This document shows, piece by piece, positions 28,063-36,500 of a stretch of 64,000 nucleotides of DNA; within the stretch, counting starts at the first letter, position 1, and each line of letters starts with the position of its first letter. The stretch spans positions 1 to 64,000 of the forward strand of contig JBGAKC010000016.1 in assembly GCA_044224605.1 (NCBI GenBank), read 5' to 3'. Below the pieces are notes generated by a model, which saw only the letters and a list, made by a program, of their open reading frames with translations, had not been told where the DNA came from and did no database searches. Origin of the DNA: UBA7672 sp044224605 (GTDB taxonomy: Bacteria; Pseudomonadota; Alphaproteobacteria; Caulobacterales; Hyphomonadaceae). Made by a program: the position numbers and the translations under genes.

Positions 28063-28473
28063 CTAGTCGTGGGAAACGCGGCCGCGGTTGGCTTTCACCT
28101 CGGAGCGGCGGGCTTTGCCTTCGAGGCGTCTCTGCTTCTGCGCCTTGCTTGGTTTGGTGGCGACGCGCTTCTTGGGCTTCACCAGCGCCTTCTCGATCAT
28201 CTCAACGAGACGTTCGCGGGCTTCCTCGCGATTGCGGGCCTGCGAGCGGTGCGTCTGGATGAAGAGAACGAGTTCGCCCTCCTCATTGATCCGGTTGGCC
28301 AGCGCGCGGCGGATCATCCATTTCTGCTCGTCGTCGAAGGCGTGGCTCTTCTTTACGTTCCAGCGGATCTGGACGGCGGTAGCGACCTTGTTGACGTTCT
28401 GTCCGCCGGGGCCGCCGGCGGTGACGAACTTCTCCTCCAGCTCGTGTTCGAAATTGTGCAGAAAGACCTTCAC
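28063..28473 (-). CDS. arfB: alternative ribosome-rescue factor, peptidyl-tRNA hydrolase ArfB
   Basis: 136 residues starting at a GTG (28473) that overlaps the stop of the dehydrogenase gene. The catalytic GGQ (residues 23-25, in GGPGGQNVNK) is that of class I release factors. The C-terminal tail is long and basic (KPKKRVATKPSKAQKQRR), the part that enters the empty mRNA channel of stalled ribosomes. This combination identifies ArfB/YaeJ/ICT1, which hydrolyses peptidyl-tRNA on ribosomes without a stop codon. Confidence 0.9.
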   Translation of the reverse strand: MKVFLHNFEHELEEKFVTAGGPGGQNVNKVATAVQIRWNVKKSHAFDDEQKWMIRRALANRINEEGELVLFIQTHRSQARNREEARERLVEMIEKALVKPKKRVATKPSKAQKQRRLEGKARRSEVKANRGRVSHD

Positions 28474-29354
28474 GACGCTTTCTTGCCTGTAATTGGCTTG
28501 TTCAATCGCGAGATGAGGCTGGACGTGTCCCAGCGGCCGTGACCTTCGGCCTGGATGTCGGCGTAGAACTGGTCGACCAGCGCAGTCAGCGGCGTGGAAG
28601 CGCCGGCGCGGCGGGCGGCGTCGAGGGCGATGCGGAGATCCTTGCGCATCCAATCCACGGCAAAACCGAAATCGAACTTGCCGTCGACCATGGTCTTCCA
28701 GCGATTCTGCATCTGCCAGCTCTGCGCGGCGCCGGCAGAGATGGCTTCAATCACCTTCGCTTCGTCGAGGCCATTCTTCCGTGCAAAGTGGAGCCCTTCG
28801 GCAACGCCCTGCACCACGCCGGCGATGCAGATCTGGTTGACGGACTTCGCGAGCTGACCTGCGCCCGTCTCGCCGATGAGCGTGATCTGCTTCGAGAAAG
28901 CGCGCATGACAGGCTCGGCCTTGGCGAACGTATCCGCCTCGCCGCCGACCATGACGGTGAGCTGGCCGTTCTCGGCTCCGGCCTGGCCGCCGGAGACCGG
29001 AGCGTCGAGATAGCCGACACCTTTCGCTTTTGCTCGCATGGCGAGGCGGCGCGCAAGATCGGCGGAGCCCGTGGTGTGGTCGATGATCACCTGCCCGGCC
29101 TTCAGCACGGGTTCGATACGGTCGAACACGGCTTCGACATCGGGATCATCGCCAAGGCACATGAAGACGAAGTCGACGCCGACGATGGCCGCGTCAGGCG
29201 TGGCGGCCGCTTCGCCCTTGCCGCCCTTCTCTTTCCACGCGGCCGCCTTGTCCGGCGAACGGTTCCAGACGGTGACGGTGTGGCCCTTCTGCGAGAGGTG
29301 GCGGGCCATGGGGCCGCCCATCACGCCGAGGCCGAGGAATGCGCAAGTCGCCAT
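28470..29354 (-). CDS. 3-hydroxyisobutyrate dehydrogenase-family NAD(P)-dependent oxidoreductase
   Basis: 294 residues from the ATG at 29354. The Rossmann motif GLGVMGGPMA lies near the N-terminus, followed by the substrate-binding DAPVSGGQAGAENGQL and the catalytic-lysine segment GQLAKSVNQI. It could oxidise 3-hydroxyisobutyrate or reduce glyoxylate/tartronate semialdehyde/succinic semialdehyde; the sequence alone does not decide. Coupled to arfB by a 4-base overlap. Confidence 0.85.
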   Translation of the reverse strand: MATCAFLGLGVMGGPMARHLSQKGHTVTVWNRSPDKAAAWKEKGGKGEAAATPDAAIVGVDFVFMCLGDDPDVEAVFDRIEPVLKAGQVIIDHTTGSADLARRLAMRAKAKGVGYLDAPVSGGQAGAENGQLTVMVGGEADTFAKAEPVMRAFSKQITLIGETGAGQLAKSVNQICIAGVVQGVAEGLHFARKNGLDEAKVIEAISAGAAQSWQMQNRWKTMVDGKFDFGFAVDWMRKDLRIALDAARRAGASTPLTALVDQFYADIQAEGHGRWDTSSLISRLNKPITGKKAS

Positions 29355-29449
29355 GTGCTTCGTTCCATTTTGCTGTGCGGAGAGATAGTCGGGCGGCCAC
29401 AGCTTGTCATCCTCGGCCGGGGCAGTAAGCACGAGGGCGTGCTTACCAA

Positions 29450-30007
29450 CTATGCAGGCCGATAGCGGATAAAGGTGTTGCCATTGCCCTTGAAGGGCCG
29501 GGTCTCGACTGTCTTCCAGCCGACCTTCCGCTTCACGCCATCGAACAGCCTCTTTCCGCCGCCGAGGCTGACGGGGATCAGCATGACCTGCAGCTCGTCC
29601 AGCAGACCGGCTTCGATGAGCTGAGCGACGATGCTGCCCGAGCCAAGGATCGCCATGTCAGGACCGCCATCGGCCTTGAGCTTCTTCACGCCGCCGATGA
29701 GATCGAACTGCACCGTGGTGTTGTTCCAGCCGGCTGACTTCAGCTTGCGGGAGAAGACGACCTTCGGCATGGCGTTCATGCCCTTCGCCACGTCCGGCAT
29801 CATCTGTGCGGCGGCGGGCGTGGGCCAGAAGGACGCCATCATGTCGTAGGTGGTGTGGCCGAAGATCAGCCGGCCGCCGCCCTTCGCGTTGCTGTTTGTG
29901 AAGGCCTGCTGTTCCGGGTCCTGGCTGTGCGCCCAGTTCATCTCGTCATTGGCATCGGCATAGCAGCCGTCGAGGCTAAGCGAGATGAAGGAGGAAATCG
30001 TCGGCAT
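29450..30007 (-). CDS. dihydrofolate-reductase-fold protein (RibD C-terminal-like)
   Basis: 185 residues from the ATG at 30007. The sequence begins ISSFISLSLDGCYA and continues with GHTTYDMM, the NADPH-fold start of the RibD_C/YwjB group. DMAILGSGSIVAQL matches the second nucleotide-binding loop. It is a small cytoplasmic reductase-like protein with unknown substrate, common next to unrelated genes in proteobacteria. Confidence 0.8.
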   Translation of the reverse strand: MPTISSFISLSLDGCYADANDEMNWAHSQDPEQQAFTNSNAKGGGRLIFGHTTYDMMASFWPTPAAAQMMPDVAKGMNAMPKVVFSRKLKSAGWNNTTVQFDLIGGVKKLKADGGPDMAILGSGSIVAQLIEAGLLDELQVMLIPVSLGGGKRLFDGVKRKVGWKTVETRPFKGNGNTFIRYRPA

Positions 30008-30079
30008 GGGCGTCTCCAGGCTGGGGCTATGGTCCAACCTGTATGACGATCGGGCAACCGCGATTCAGACAGACATGGA

Positions 30080-30589
30080 TCAGGATTCGTCTGACGTGAG
30101 CGTGACATACCGGCCTCGGAAAAAGCCGAGAGCATTGACGCCGGGGTCGGCGCGGTAGGCGATGACGTCGCCGTAGATAACCTCGTGGTCACCCATGGGC
30201 TGGCGGAGGCGCATGCGGCAGTCGAGGCTGGCGACGGCCGCCGAGAGGACCGGGGCGCCGGTTTTCATCGTGCAAATCTGGTCCTCCGGGATGATGCGAT
30301 CGCCGCTGCGCGAGAAGCGGTGGGCGACGTCGTGATCGTCTGAACGGAGGATATTAACGGAGAAGGTGTCCGCGCGCGTGAAGACGTCGAACGCTCTTGA
30401 GGAATTGGCCAGGCACCAGAGCATGATCGGGGGGTGCAGCGAGACAGACGTAAGCGAATTGATAATGAGGCCGTGGGCCCGGCCCCGATCATCGCGCGCA
30501 GCGACCAGCGCGACGCCCGTGCCGAAGCCGCCCAGCGCGCTGCGATAGGCTTTCGGGTCGAATCCGGATGGTGAATCAGGGTCGGCCAT
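30080..30589 (-). CDS. flavin reductase domain protein
   Basis: 169 residues of the FMN-binding split-barrel flavin reductase family: FGTGVALVAARDDRGRAHGL, INSLTSVSLHPPIMLWCL and FSVNILRSDD are the family blocks. Such proteins reduce FMN or FAD with NAD(P)H and usually supply a monooxygenase. No partner oxygenase is adjacent. Divergent from motB. Confidence 0.85.
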   Translation of the reverse strand: MADPDSPSGFDPKAYRSALGGFGTGVALVAARDDRGRAHGLIINSLTSVSLHPPIMLWCLANSSRAFDVFTRADTFSVNILRSDDHDVAHRFSRSGDRIIPEDQICTMKTGAPVLSAAVASLDCRMRLRQPMGDHEVIYGDVIAYRADPGVNALGFFRGRYVTLTSDES

Positions 30590-30599
30590 GCACGGGACC

Positions 30600-30631
30600 T
30601 TAACTCAACCTCTTGTATAAGCCCGAGTTAA
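30600..30631. promoter_or_regulatory. inverted repeat between flavin reductase gene and motB
   Basis: Perfect arms TTAACTC and GAGTTAA separated by 18 bases, ending 20 bases before the likely motB start. The TTAA cores recall CtrA half-sites of alphaproteobacteria, and motB is a cell-cycle-controlled class of gene in Caulobacter. The full CtrA consensus is not matched, so this is only a candidate operator. A TATAA-like stretch lies between the arms. Confidence 0.35.
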
Positions 30632-30651
30632 TACCCGGGATCGAATTGAAC

Positions 30652-31551
30652 ATGAGTGGCAATAAGCCAGTCGTCATCAAGAAAGTGAAGAAGGTCATCG
30701 GCGGCGGCCACCACGGCGGCGCCTGGAAAGTGGCCTACGCTGACTTCGTGACCGCGATGATGGCGTTCTTCCTGCTCATGTGGCTGATCAACACGACCTC
30801 CCCGGAGCAGAAACGCGGCATCGCCGATTACTTTGCCCCCGCCTCCGTCTCTCGCTCGACGCAGGGCTCGGACGGCCTTCTGGGCGGTACGGCCTTCCAG
30901 GAAGACGGCGCGCGGGCCTCTGGTTCGAACCGCCAGATCGACGAACAGCTGTCAGCGGACGAAGCTCGCACCAAGTCTGGCCAGGGGACAGCGGGCGAGA
31001 GCAAGCCCGGCGAACCAAGCGACAAGTCCTTGGCGCAGGCGCTGGCCAATCGTGAGAATGCCGCCTTTGCGAGCGCTGAGGTCTCGCTGCGCCAAGCGTT
31101 GCAGGACCTGCCGGACTATGCCGAGCTGTCGAAGAACATCATCATAGAGACGAACGAGGACGGGCTGAATGTTCAGCTCATCGACCAGGAAGGCCGGGCG
31201 ATGTTCTCGGGCTCCTCGTCCGATCCGCTGCCACGGACGCAGCACCTGCTCGAAACCGTTGCGAAAGTGATCCAGCAGCTGCCGAACCGGATCAGCATCG
31301 CCGGACACACCGACACAACCTCGCCGAGCCGGTCTGGGTATTCCAACTGGGACCTTTCGGCTGACCGCGCCAACGCCGCCCGCCGCATCCTTGAAAAGGA
31401 TGGCGTCGATGCCGACCGGATCTATCAGGTCAGCGGCAAAGGCGACCGGGAACCGCTCTATCCGGACGATCCGGACCTGCCGGCCAACCGCAGGATCAGC
31501 ATCACGCTGATGCGGGAAGCGCCTGTCATGCCCAAGGAAGACGGGCTCTGA
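30652..31551 (+). CDS. motB: flagellar motor stator protein MotB
   Basis: 299 residues from the ATG at 30652 (MSGNKPVVIKK); the frame opens at 30613. The single N-terminal membrane helix (about 29-47) carries the proton-accepting Asp31 in YADFVTAMM. A Ser/Gln/Gly-rich plug and linker follows. The OmpA-like peptidoglycan-binding domain has AGHTDTTSPSRSGYSNWDLSADRA and the NRRISI tail. It anchors the stator to the cell wall and forms the ion channel with MotA. No motA is next to it, as in Caulobacter, where the two genes are unlinked. Confidence 0.9.
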   Translation: MSGNKPVVIKKVKKVIGGGHHGGAWKVAYADFVTAMMAFFLLMWLINTTSPEQKRGIADYFAPASVSRSTQGSDGLLGGTAFQEDGARASGSNRQIDEQLSADEARTKSGQGTAGESKPGEPSDKSLAQALANRENAAFASAEVSLRQALQDLPDYAELSKNIIIETNEDGLNVQLIDQEGRAMFSGSSSDPLPRTQHLLETVAKVIQQLPNRISIAGHTDTTSPSRSGYSNWDLSADRANAARRILEKDGVDADRIYQVSGKGDREPLYPDDPDLPANRRISITLMREAPVMPKEDGL

Positions 31552-31642
31552 GCGCCCTGTGCGCAGGGATATGTGACACAGCGCAGTTGCGGCGTTTTTC
31601 CTATGGCGCGGGGTGGCCCTGCGCGCTTACATTCGATTCGCG

Positions 31643-32419
31643 ATGAAGGAAGCTGACACCAAGGAAATCATCCCGCCGGATTTCGTCCGGAAGATGAAAT
31701 TCTACCTGACGTCTCCCCAGCCCTGCCCCTATCTGCCGGGCAAGATGGAGCGGAAGGTGTTCGCCAACCTTGCGGTGGATGGCGCCGTCAACCTCAACGA
31801 CAGCCTGACGCGGAACGGCTTCCGCCGGTCGCAGACGATCGCCTATCGCCCGGCGTGCAAGGCGTGCGGCGCGTGCCGCTCGGTTCGGATCGACGTGACG
31901 TCGTTCACGATGTCGAAGCGCTGGAAGCGCGTGCTGGCCAAGAACGCCACACTGGAGCGCGAAGCGACGACAGCGCGGGCGACGCGCGAGCAGTTCCGGC
32001 TCTTGAAGAAGTACCTGACCAGCCGCCATCCGGGCGGCGGCATGACCGAGATGGAAATCCGCGACTATGCCGGCATGGTGGACGCGAGCCCCGTGCAGAC
32101 AGTGGTGTTCGAATACCGCAACCGGCTGCAACCGGGACAGGATGACGATGGCGCACTGCAGGCGGCGGCGCTGACCGACGTTCTGCGCGACGGCCTGTCG
32201 ATGGTCTATTCCTTCTTCAAGCCGGAGCTGCAGAGCCGCAGCGTGGGCTCGTTCATGGTGCTCGACCATGTCCGTCTCGCGAGCGAACTGGGCCTGCCCT
32301 ACGTCTATCTCGGCTATTGGGTGCGCGGCTCGGACAAGATGGGTTACAAGGCCGACTTCACGCCGCTCGAAGTGTTCGATGGCGAAGTCTGGCGTCCACT
32401 GCGCGAGGAAGAGCTGTAG
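31643..32419 (+). CDS. bpt: aspartate/glutamate leucyl/arginyl-tRNA-protein transferase (Bpt/Ate family)
   Basis: 258 residues from the ATG at 31643. N-terminal cysteine motifs are CPYLPG and CKACGACRSVRI; the C-terminal half contains YFF-type blocks (MVYSFFKPELQSRSVGSF) and LPYVYLGYWV. The family transfers leucine or arginine from aminoacyl-tRNA to N-terminal Asp/Glu, marking proteins for degradation by the ClpS/ClpAP N-end pathway. Alphaproteobacterial members are usually called Bpt. It is monocistronic. Confidence 0.88.
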   Translation: MKEADTKEIIPPDFVRKMKFYLTSPQPCPYLPGKMERKVFANLAVDGAVNLNDSLTRNGFRRSQTIAYRPACKACGACRSVRIDVTSFTMSKRWKRVLAKNATLEREATTARATREQFRLLKKYLTSRHPGGGMTEMEIRDYAGMVDASPVQTVVFEYRNRLQPGQDDDGALQAAALTDVLRDGLSMVYSFFKPELQSRSVGSFMVLDHVRLASELGLPYVYLGYWVRGSDKMGYKADFTPLEVFDGEVWRPLREEEL

Positions 32420-32536
32420 TCTGGGACCGTCGGGCGCCTGTCCGGCAGATGCGCACCAGCGCATTGCCGACATTGCAATCACGCTTGATAATCCCCGCTT
32501 CGCAGCGATTGCCGGGCAGGCGGCGGCGGTTCCCGA

Positions 32537-32851
32537 TCAATCGGTCTCGGCTTCAAGCCACGCGGCGTAAGCCGGTTCGACGGCTTCAAGCTCCATCGCG
32601 ATGATGCAGGGAACCTCGTAGGGGTGCAGGGCCTTTACGCGCTGACTCAGCTTGTCGAACAAGGATGCACGGGTCTTGAGCGTGAGCGTGATCTCATCCG
32701 CCGTCTCAATGGCGCCTTTCCAGCGGAAGATGCTTGTGACGCTGCCGCCGATGTTGGCGCAGGCGGCGAGGCGTTCCTCCACGCACGCGCGGGCGATTGT
32801 CTCGGCGCCGGCGCGGTCGGGACAGGTGATCACAATATCGATGAAGGACAT
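32537..32851 (-). CDS. cutA: divalent-cation tolerance protein CutA
   Basis: 104 residues. CutA motifs are ERLAACANI, the trimer-forming WKGAIETADEITLTLKT, and the C-terminal HPYEVPCIIAMEL. Trimeric CutA binds copper; its physiological role is debated. Length is normal for the family. Confidence 0.92.
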   Translation of the reverse strand: MSFIDIVITCPDRAGAETIARACVEERLAACANIGGSVTSIFRWKGAIETADEITLTLKTRASLFDKLSQRVKALHPYEVPCIIAMELEAVEPAYAAWLEAETD

Positions 32852-32991
32852 GGCAAGCCTCGAGACGCCACCGGATAGGATGGCGTCTCGATCATAGCCC
32901 CGGCGTATCTTGGAGCCATGCCTTGTGCGGGCGGAACGCGATTTGGAACGCGTGGTTCCCCCGCCTGCCCTCGGACTAGAGCATCGGGCGA

Positions 32992-33624
32992 TTAGTCTGC
33001 AACATAGCTGTGGGCTTTGAAGAAGTTCCAGTACTCTTCGGGCGTGAACAGGGAGCAGATGTCGCCGACGGCGCGCCAGAGGGCGTCGATGGTGCGCGCT
33101 GCGGCCTTGCGCAGATGGGCCTTGAGCTTGGCGAAGGCCATCTCGATGGGGTTGAGGTCAGGCGAGTATTTGGGAAGGAAGAGGAACCACGCGCCTCGGG
33201 CGGCGAGGGCTGCTGCGGCTCTGGGGCTTTTGTGGACATTGAGATTGTCGAGGATGACGACATCGCCTTTGTTCAACTGCGGAGCCAGCTGGGTTTCGAT
33301 GTAGACGTCGAAGGCCTCGCCATCCATGGCGCCCTCGACCAGGAAGGGGGCTGGAGCCTGCCCCTTGAGCCTTTCTCCGCGCCGGGCCCGACCGCGCAGG
33401 CGGCACATGTTGGTTTTCACCGACGTCTCGTCGACGAAGATGAGGCGCGCCGGTTCCGCCCGCATGGCCGGCTGGCGTCGCTCGCGCCAGTCCTGACGCG
33501 CCTGCCTAACGTCGGCGCGCTCTTGTTCCGACGCCAGAAGCGCTTTTTTTATATGTATAGCCAGCAGCGCACAGCAGCTTGGAGATATTGGAGGGATCAG
33601 CCCTGACGCCGCGCTCGGCTTCAA
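32992..33624 (-). CDS. IS630 transposase ORF B (DDE catalytic part)
   Basis: The frame carries the DDE domain: FVDETSVKT (first Asp), VILDNLNVHK (second Asp) and SPDLNPIEMAFAKLK (Glu). The functional product is most likely an A-B fusion made by frameshifting at the A7 run around 33547. The upstream part of this frame (before about 33545) has no coding look. Its stop codon lies inside the left inverted repeat. Confidence 0.88.
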   Translation of the reverse strand: MKPSAASGLIPPISPSCCALLAIHIKKALLASEQERADVRQARQDWRERRQPAMRAEPARLIFVDETSVKTNMCRLRGRARRGERLKGQAPAPFLVEGAMDGEAFDVYIETQLAPQLNKGDVVILDNLNVHKSPRAAAALAARGAWFLFLPKYSPDLNPIEMAFAKLKAHLRKAAARTIDALWRAVGDICSLFTPEEYWNFFKAHSYVAD

Positions 33625-33892
33625 GACGCGCAGCGATCTCCGGCATGGTAATGTCCGGCGTCCGTTTCACCTGGTCGATGATGAAGTCCCTGTGCGGGCC
33701 AAGCTTGCCGCCGCCCCGCGGCCGACCCTGCTTCTTCGGCTCAATCGAGCCGGTTTGCAAATACGCAGCGTAAACCCGAACCGCTGTCGAGGGCGCAACG
33801 CCAAAACGCTCCGCCGCCCCTCGCCGGGACTCACCCTCCTCGATCTCCAGCACAAGACGCTCGCGAAGATCAGCCGAACAGGCTTTGCCCAT
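33506..33892 (-). CDS. IS630 transposase ORF A (helix-turn-helix part)
   Basis: 128 residues from the ATG at 33892. It has the N-terminal DNA-binding half of an IS630 transposase: LRERLVLEIEEGESRRGAAE with FGVAPSTAVR as the first helix-turn-helix, and the GRPRGGG hinge before the second. A run of seven A on the coding strand (plus 33544-33550) follows CTATACATAT-type codons. There the ORF B frame, +1 relative to A, takes over. Slippage at this run would yield the full transposase. Confidence 0.88.
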   Translation of the reverse strand: MGKACSADLRERLVLEIEEGESRRGAAERFGVAPSTAVRVYAAYLQTGSIEPKKQGRPRGGGKLGPHRDFIIDQVKRTPDITMPEIAARLEAERGVRADPSNISKLLCAAGYTYKKSASGVGTRARRR

Positions 33893-33967
33893 GATCCACC
33901 TCCACACACGGTGAATCACAATTCGTAGCCAACGCAAAATCCCGATTCACGTTACTCGCCCGACGCT

Positions 33968-34432
33968 CTAATCCAGGAAAAGCTCCAGCTGCACGTCAGC
34001 GCGTGCGTAGGGAGATGGGGCGGTCTCGCGCAGCGGCTGGAAACCGGCGTCGCGATAGAGTCTGAGCGCCGAGCCAAGCTTCGAGTTCGTTTCGATATAG
34101 ACACGGCGCATACCCATCTTGCGTGCCTTCGCGATGGCGCCGGCGACGAGGAGGCGGCCGGCGCCCTTGCCCTGAGCCGGAGGACGCACGCCCATCTTGG
34201 CAAGTTCGACGGAGCCCTCGCCCATCACGGCTAACGCTACGACACCGACGGGCTCATCACCATCAAGCGCGAGCAGGATCTCGCCGCCGCGGTCGAGAAT
34301 GTGGTTCTTCGGATTGTCGGGGACGTCCCGGTCCTTCTGCTCAACGGCAAGGAACCGCTCAATCCAATCGAGATTGATGTCGCGAAACGCGATCTCGTCA
34401 CCCGGACGAAAAGACCGGATGACGATGCTCAG
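33968..34432 (-). CDS. GNAT acetyltransferase with no canonical start codon
   Basis: About 154 residues. The family-like beginning is IVIRSFRPGDEIAFRDINLDW, upstream of any ATG; the acetyl-CoA loop is RPPAQGKGAGRL. The only possible starts before this block are CTG 34432 or ATC 34426/34420, immediately after the lemA stop at 34434. An internal GTG at 34228 would delete half of the domain. The stop codon TAG uses the IS target TA (33969-33970) and the first base of the IS, so the protein end is unchanged by the insertion. Confidence 0.65.
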   Translation of the reverse strand: MSIVIRSFRPGDEIAFRDINLDWIERFLAVEQKDRDVPDNPKNHILDRGGEILLALDGDEPVGVVALAVMGEGSVELAKMGVRPPAQGKGAGRLLVAGAIAKARKMGMRRVYIETNSKLGSALRLYRDAGFQPLRETAPSPYARADVQLELFLD

Positions 34433-34433
34433 C

Positions 34434-35009
34434 TCAGAACTTCACCGTCGGAGCGACGTTGAGCTGCGCGCGATCGGTTTCGCCGACGTCGAACATCTCG
34501 CGCGAAGAGAAGCCGGTGGAGCCCGCGATGACAGAACCTGGAAACTGCTGGATGGCCGTGTTGTAGTCGTTCACCGCCGAATTGTAGAAGCGGCGCGAGG
34601 CGGCGACCTTGTCTTCGATCGAGGAGAGTTCGGTCTGCAGCTGGATGAAATTGGCGCTGGCCTTCAGGTCCGGATAGTTCTCGGCGAGGGCAAAGAGCTT
34701 GCCGAGCGAAGCCGACAATGCGCCTTCGGCGGCGCCGAGCTGGGCCGGGCCCTGGGCGTTCGCGGCAGCGTTGCGCGCGGCGATGACCGCATCGAGCGTC
34801 GATTTCTCGTGGGCGGCGTAGCCCTTCACGGTTTCGACCAGGTTAGGCACCAGCTCGCGGCGGAGCTTCAGCTGAACGTCAATGCCGGAGAAGGCTTCGT
34901 TGACCTTCTGGCGCCTGGACACTAGCCCGTTGAAGATTGCGATCGCCATGATCACAATGAGGGCCACGACGCCCAGCACGATGTAGATCGGCATCATATC
35001 CACGGTCAC
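34434..35009 (-). CDS. lemA: LemA-family membrane protein
   Basis: 191 residues with one N-terminal membrane helix (about 8-28) and a four-helix cytosolic or periplasmic domain. Family blocks are RRQKVNEAFSGIDVQLKLRRELVPNLVETVKGYA, NYPDLKASANFIQLQTELSSIEDKVAASRRFYN and an ending PTVKF. The start is a GTG at 35009 or 35003; the AAAGGGG site fits the second better. LemA often pairs with TPM-domain proteins, which are absent here. Confidence 0.88.
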   Translation of the reverse strand: MTVDMMPIYIVLGVVALIVIMAIAIFNGLVSRRQKVNEAFSGIDVQLKLRRELVPNLVETVKGYAAHEKSTLDAVIAARNAAANAQGPAQLGAAEGALSASLGKLFALAENYPDLKASANFIQLQTELSSIEDKVAASRRFYNSAVNDYNTAIQQFPGSVIAGSTGFSSREMFDVGETDRAQLNVAPTVKF

Positions 35010-35168
35010 ACCCCTTTGTTCCGCCCGCCGATTCCACGGCTGGCGCTAAACTACAGCATGATGGCGGCGAATCCAGAGGCGTCACAGGGTCTTGGACGGC
35101 TGGAATTCGGCGGCTGAACCTGATTTATCGGAACGGACCAGCCTGGGTTGAGGCAAAAGAGGATCGGC

Positions 35169-36500
35169 ATGGCGGCGAAGCTCGGGAAGACGGCGGTTGT
35201 GGTGGGCGCGGGAATAGGCGGGCTGAGCGCCGCCGCCGCGCTGGCGCGGCAGTTCTCCGAAGTGATTGTGCTGGATCGTGACACGCTGCCGGAGGGCGCG
35301 CAGGCAAGGCTGGGCGCGGGACAGGGCGCGCATATCCACCAGCTGCTGAAGGCCGGAGAGCAGAGCCTCGAGCGCCTCCTGCCGGGGATCACGCAGGACT
35401 TCTACAAGGCGGGCGCCAAGGAGATGCGCGTTGGGCGGGACGTGAAGGTGTTCGATTTCGGCGGCTGGATGGACGAGTGCGATGCAGGATTTTCCGTCAC
35501 CAGCCTGTCGCGGCCGGCCTATGAGGCGACGCTGCGCAAGCGCGCAGCCGCCCTGCCCGGCGTGAGCATTCGCGCCGAGACGATCGTGAAGCGGTTCACG
35601 GTCGAAGGCGGCAAGTGCACGGGTGTCGAGCTGGAGGACGGGACGAAGATCGCGGCTGACCTGTGTGTAGATGCGTCTGGGATGACCGGGCCGCTGATGA
35701 AGCAGCTGGCCGAGGATGGCCATGCCGAGTTCGAGACGGAAGACGTGAAGATCAACGTCGCCTACTCGACAGCGCGGTTCAAACAGGCGGTGAAGCATCG
35801 TGGCGAAAGCATCGGCTTCTTCTTCCTGCCGGGCCCACCCGGAAAACAGTTCGGCTTCCTGCTGCCGATCGAGGACGACCAGTGGATCGTGTCAGTCGGC
35901 GCGCGCGGTTCTGACCAGCCGCCAAAGACGATCGAACAGCTGCGCGAGTATGCGAAGGCTTTCGATCCCAAGGTCCACGAGCGCATCGTCGACGCAGAGC
36001 CCACGAGCGAGATAAGGACGTTCCGGAAACCGTTGGCGACACGACGCAAGGCCTGGGAGGCTACGAAGTGGCCAGATCGGCTGGCGCCGGTCGGTGATAC
36101 ATTGAGCAGCGTGAACCCGACCTATGGTCAGGGAATGACCGTTGCGGCCTGCGAGGCGGATGCGCTGGCGGGGATGCTGGATGCGCGCGCCGCAGACGGC
36201 GCGGGGCTGGATGGCCTGACGAGGGAATATCTCACCGCGGCGGCGGAGATCGCTGCGCGGGCGTGGGGCCTGTCGATCAATTCCGACTATGTCTATCCGG
36301 AGACCGAAGGCGAACGCCCGCCGACATTCGCGATGACGCGGGCGATGGCGGCGACGCTGCGCAAGCTGGCGGATGAGGACCTGGAGTTCCGTGTGGCGCG
36401 GTATCGCCTCGTGCACATGGTGGACGCCGCCAATGCGCTGCGCGAAGGACCGCTGGCGGTCCGGTTCTTCACGGCGCTGCAGGGGTCCATGGCGCCGTGA
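35169..36500 (+). CDS. FAD-dependent monooxygenase/oxidoreductase
   Basis: 443 residues from MAAKLGK (35169); an ATG at 35148 is also possible. The dinucleotide-binding motif is VVGAGIGGLSAAAAL at the N-terminus. A second FAD-binding block, RLAPVGDTLSSVNPTYGQGM, corresponds to the GD motif of the PHBH-like hydroxylase and halogenase group. The substrate is unknown. The stop overlaps the start of the next acetyltransferase gene. Confidence 0.8.
   Translation: MAAKLGKTAVVVGAGIGGLSAAAALARQFSEVIVLDRDTLPEGAQARLGAGQGAHIHQLLKAGEQSLERLLPGITQDFYKAGAKEMRVGRDVKVFDFGGWMDECDAGFSVTSLSRPAYEATLRKRAAALPGVSIRAETIVKRFTVEGGKCTGVELEDGTKIAADLCVDASGMTGPLMKQLAEDGHAEFETEDVKINVAYSTARFKQAVKHRGESIGFFFLPGPPGKQFGFLLPIEDDQWIVSVGARGSDQPPKTIEQLREYAKAFDPKVHERIVDAEPTSEIRTFRKPLATRRKAWEATKWPDRLAPVGDTLSSVNPTYGQGMTVAACEADALAGMLDARAADGAGLDGLTREYLTAAAEIAARAWGLSINSDYVYPETEGERPPTFAMTRAMAATLRKLADEDLEFRVARYRLVHMVDAANALREGPLAVRFFTALQGSMAP

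Larger units (their letters stand above)
32979..33968 (-). mobile_element. IS630-family insertion sequence, complete, flanked by TA
   Basis: About 990 bases. The ends are imperfect inverted repeats: GAGCATCGGGCGATTAG at the left and GAGCGTCGGGCGAGTAA read inwards from the right, 16 of the first 21 positions matching. A TA dinucleotide flanks both sides (32977-32978 and 33969-33970), the target duplication typical of the IS630/Tc1 group. The transposase is split into two overlapping frames. Both ends and both reading frames look intact, so the copy may be recent or still active. Confidence 0.93.
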
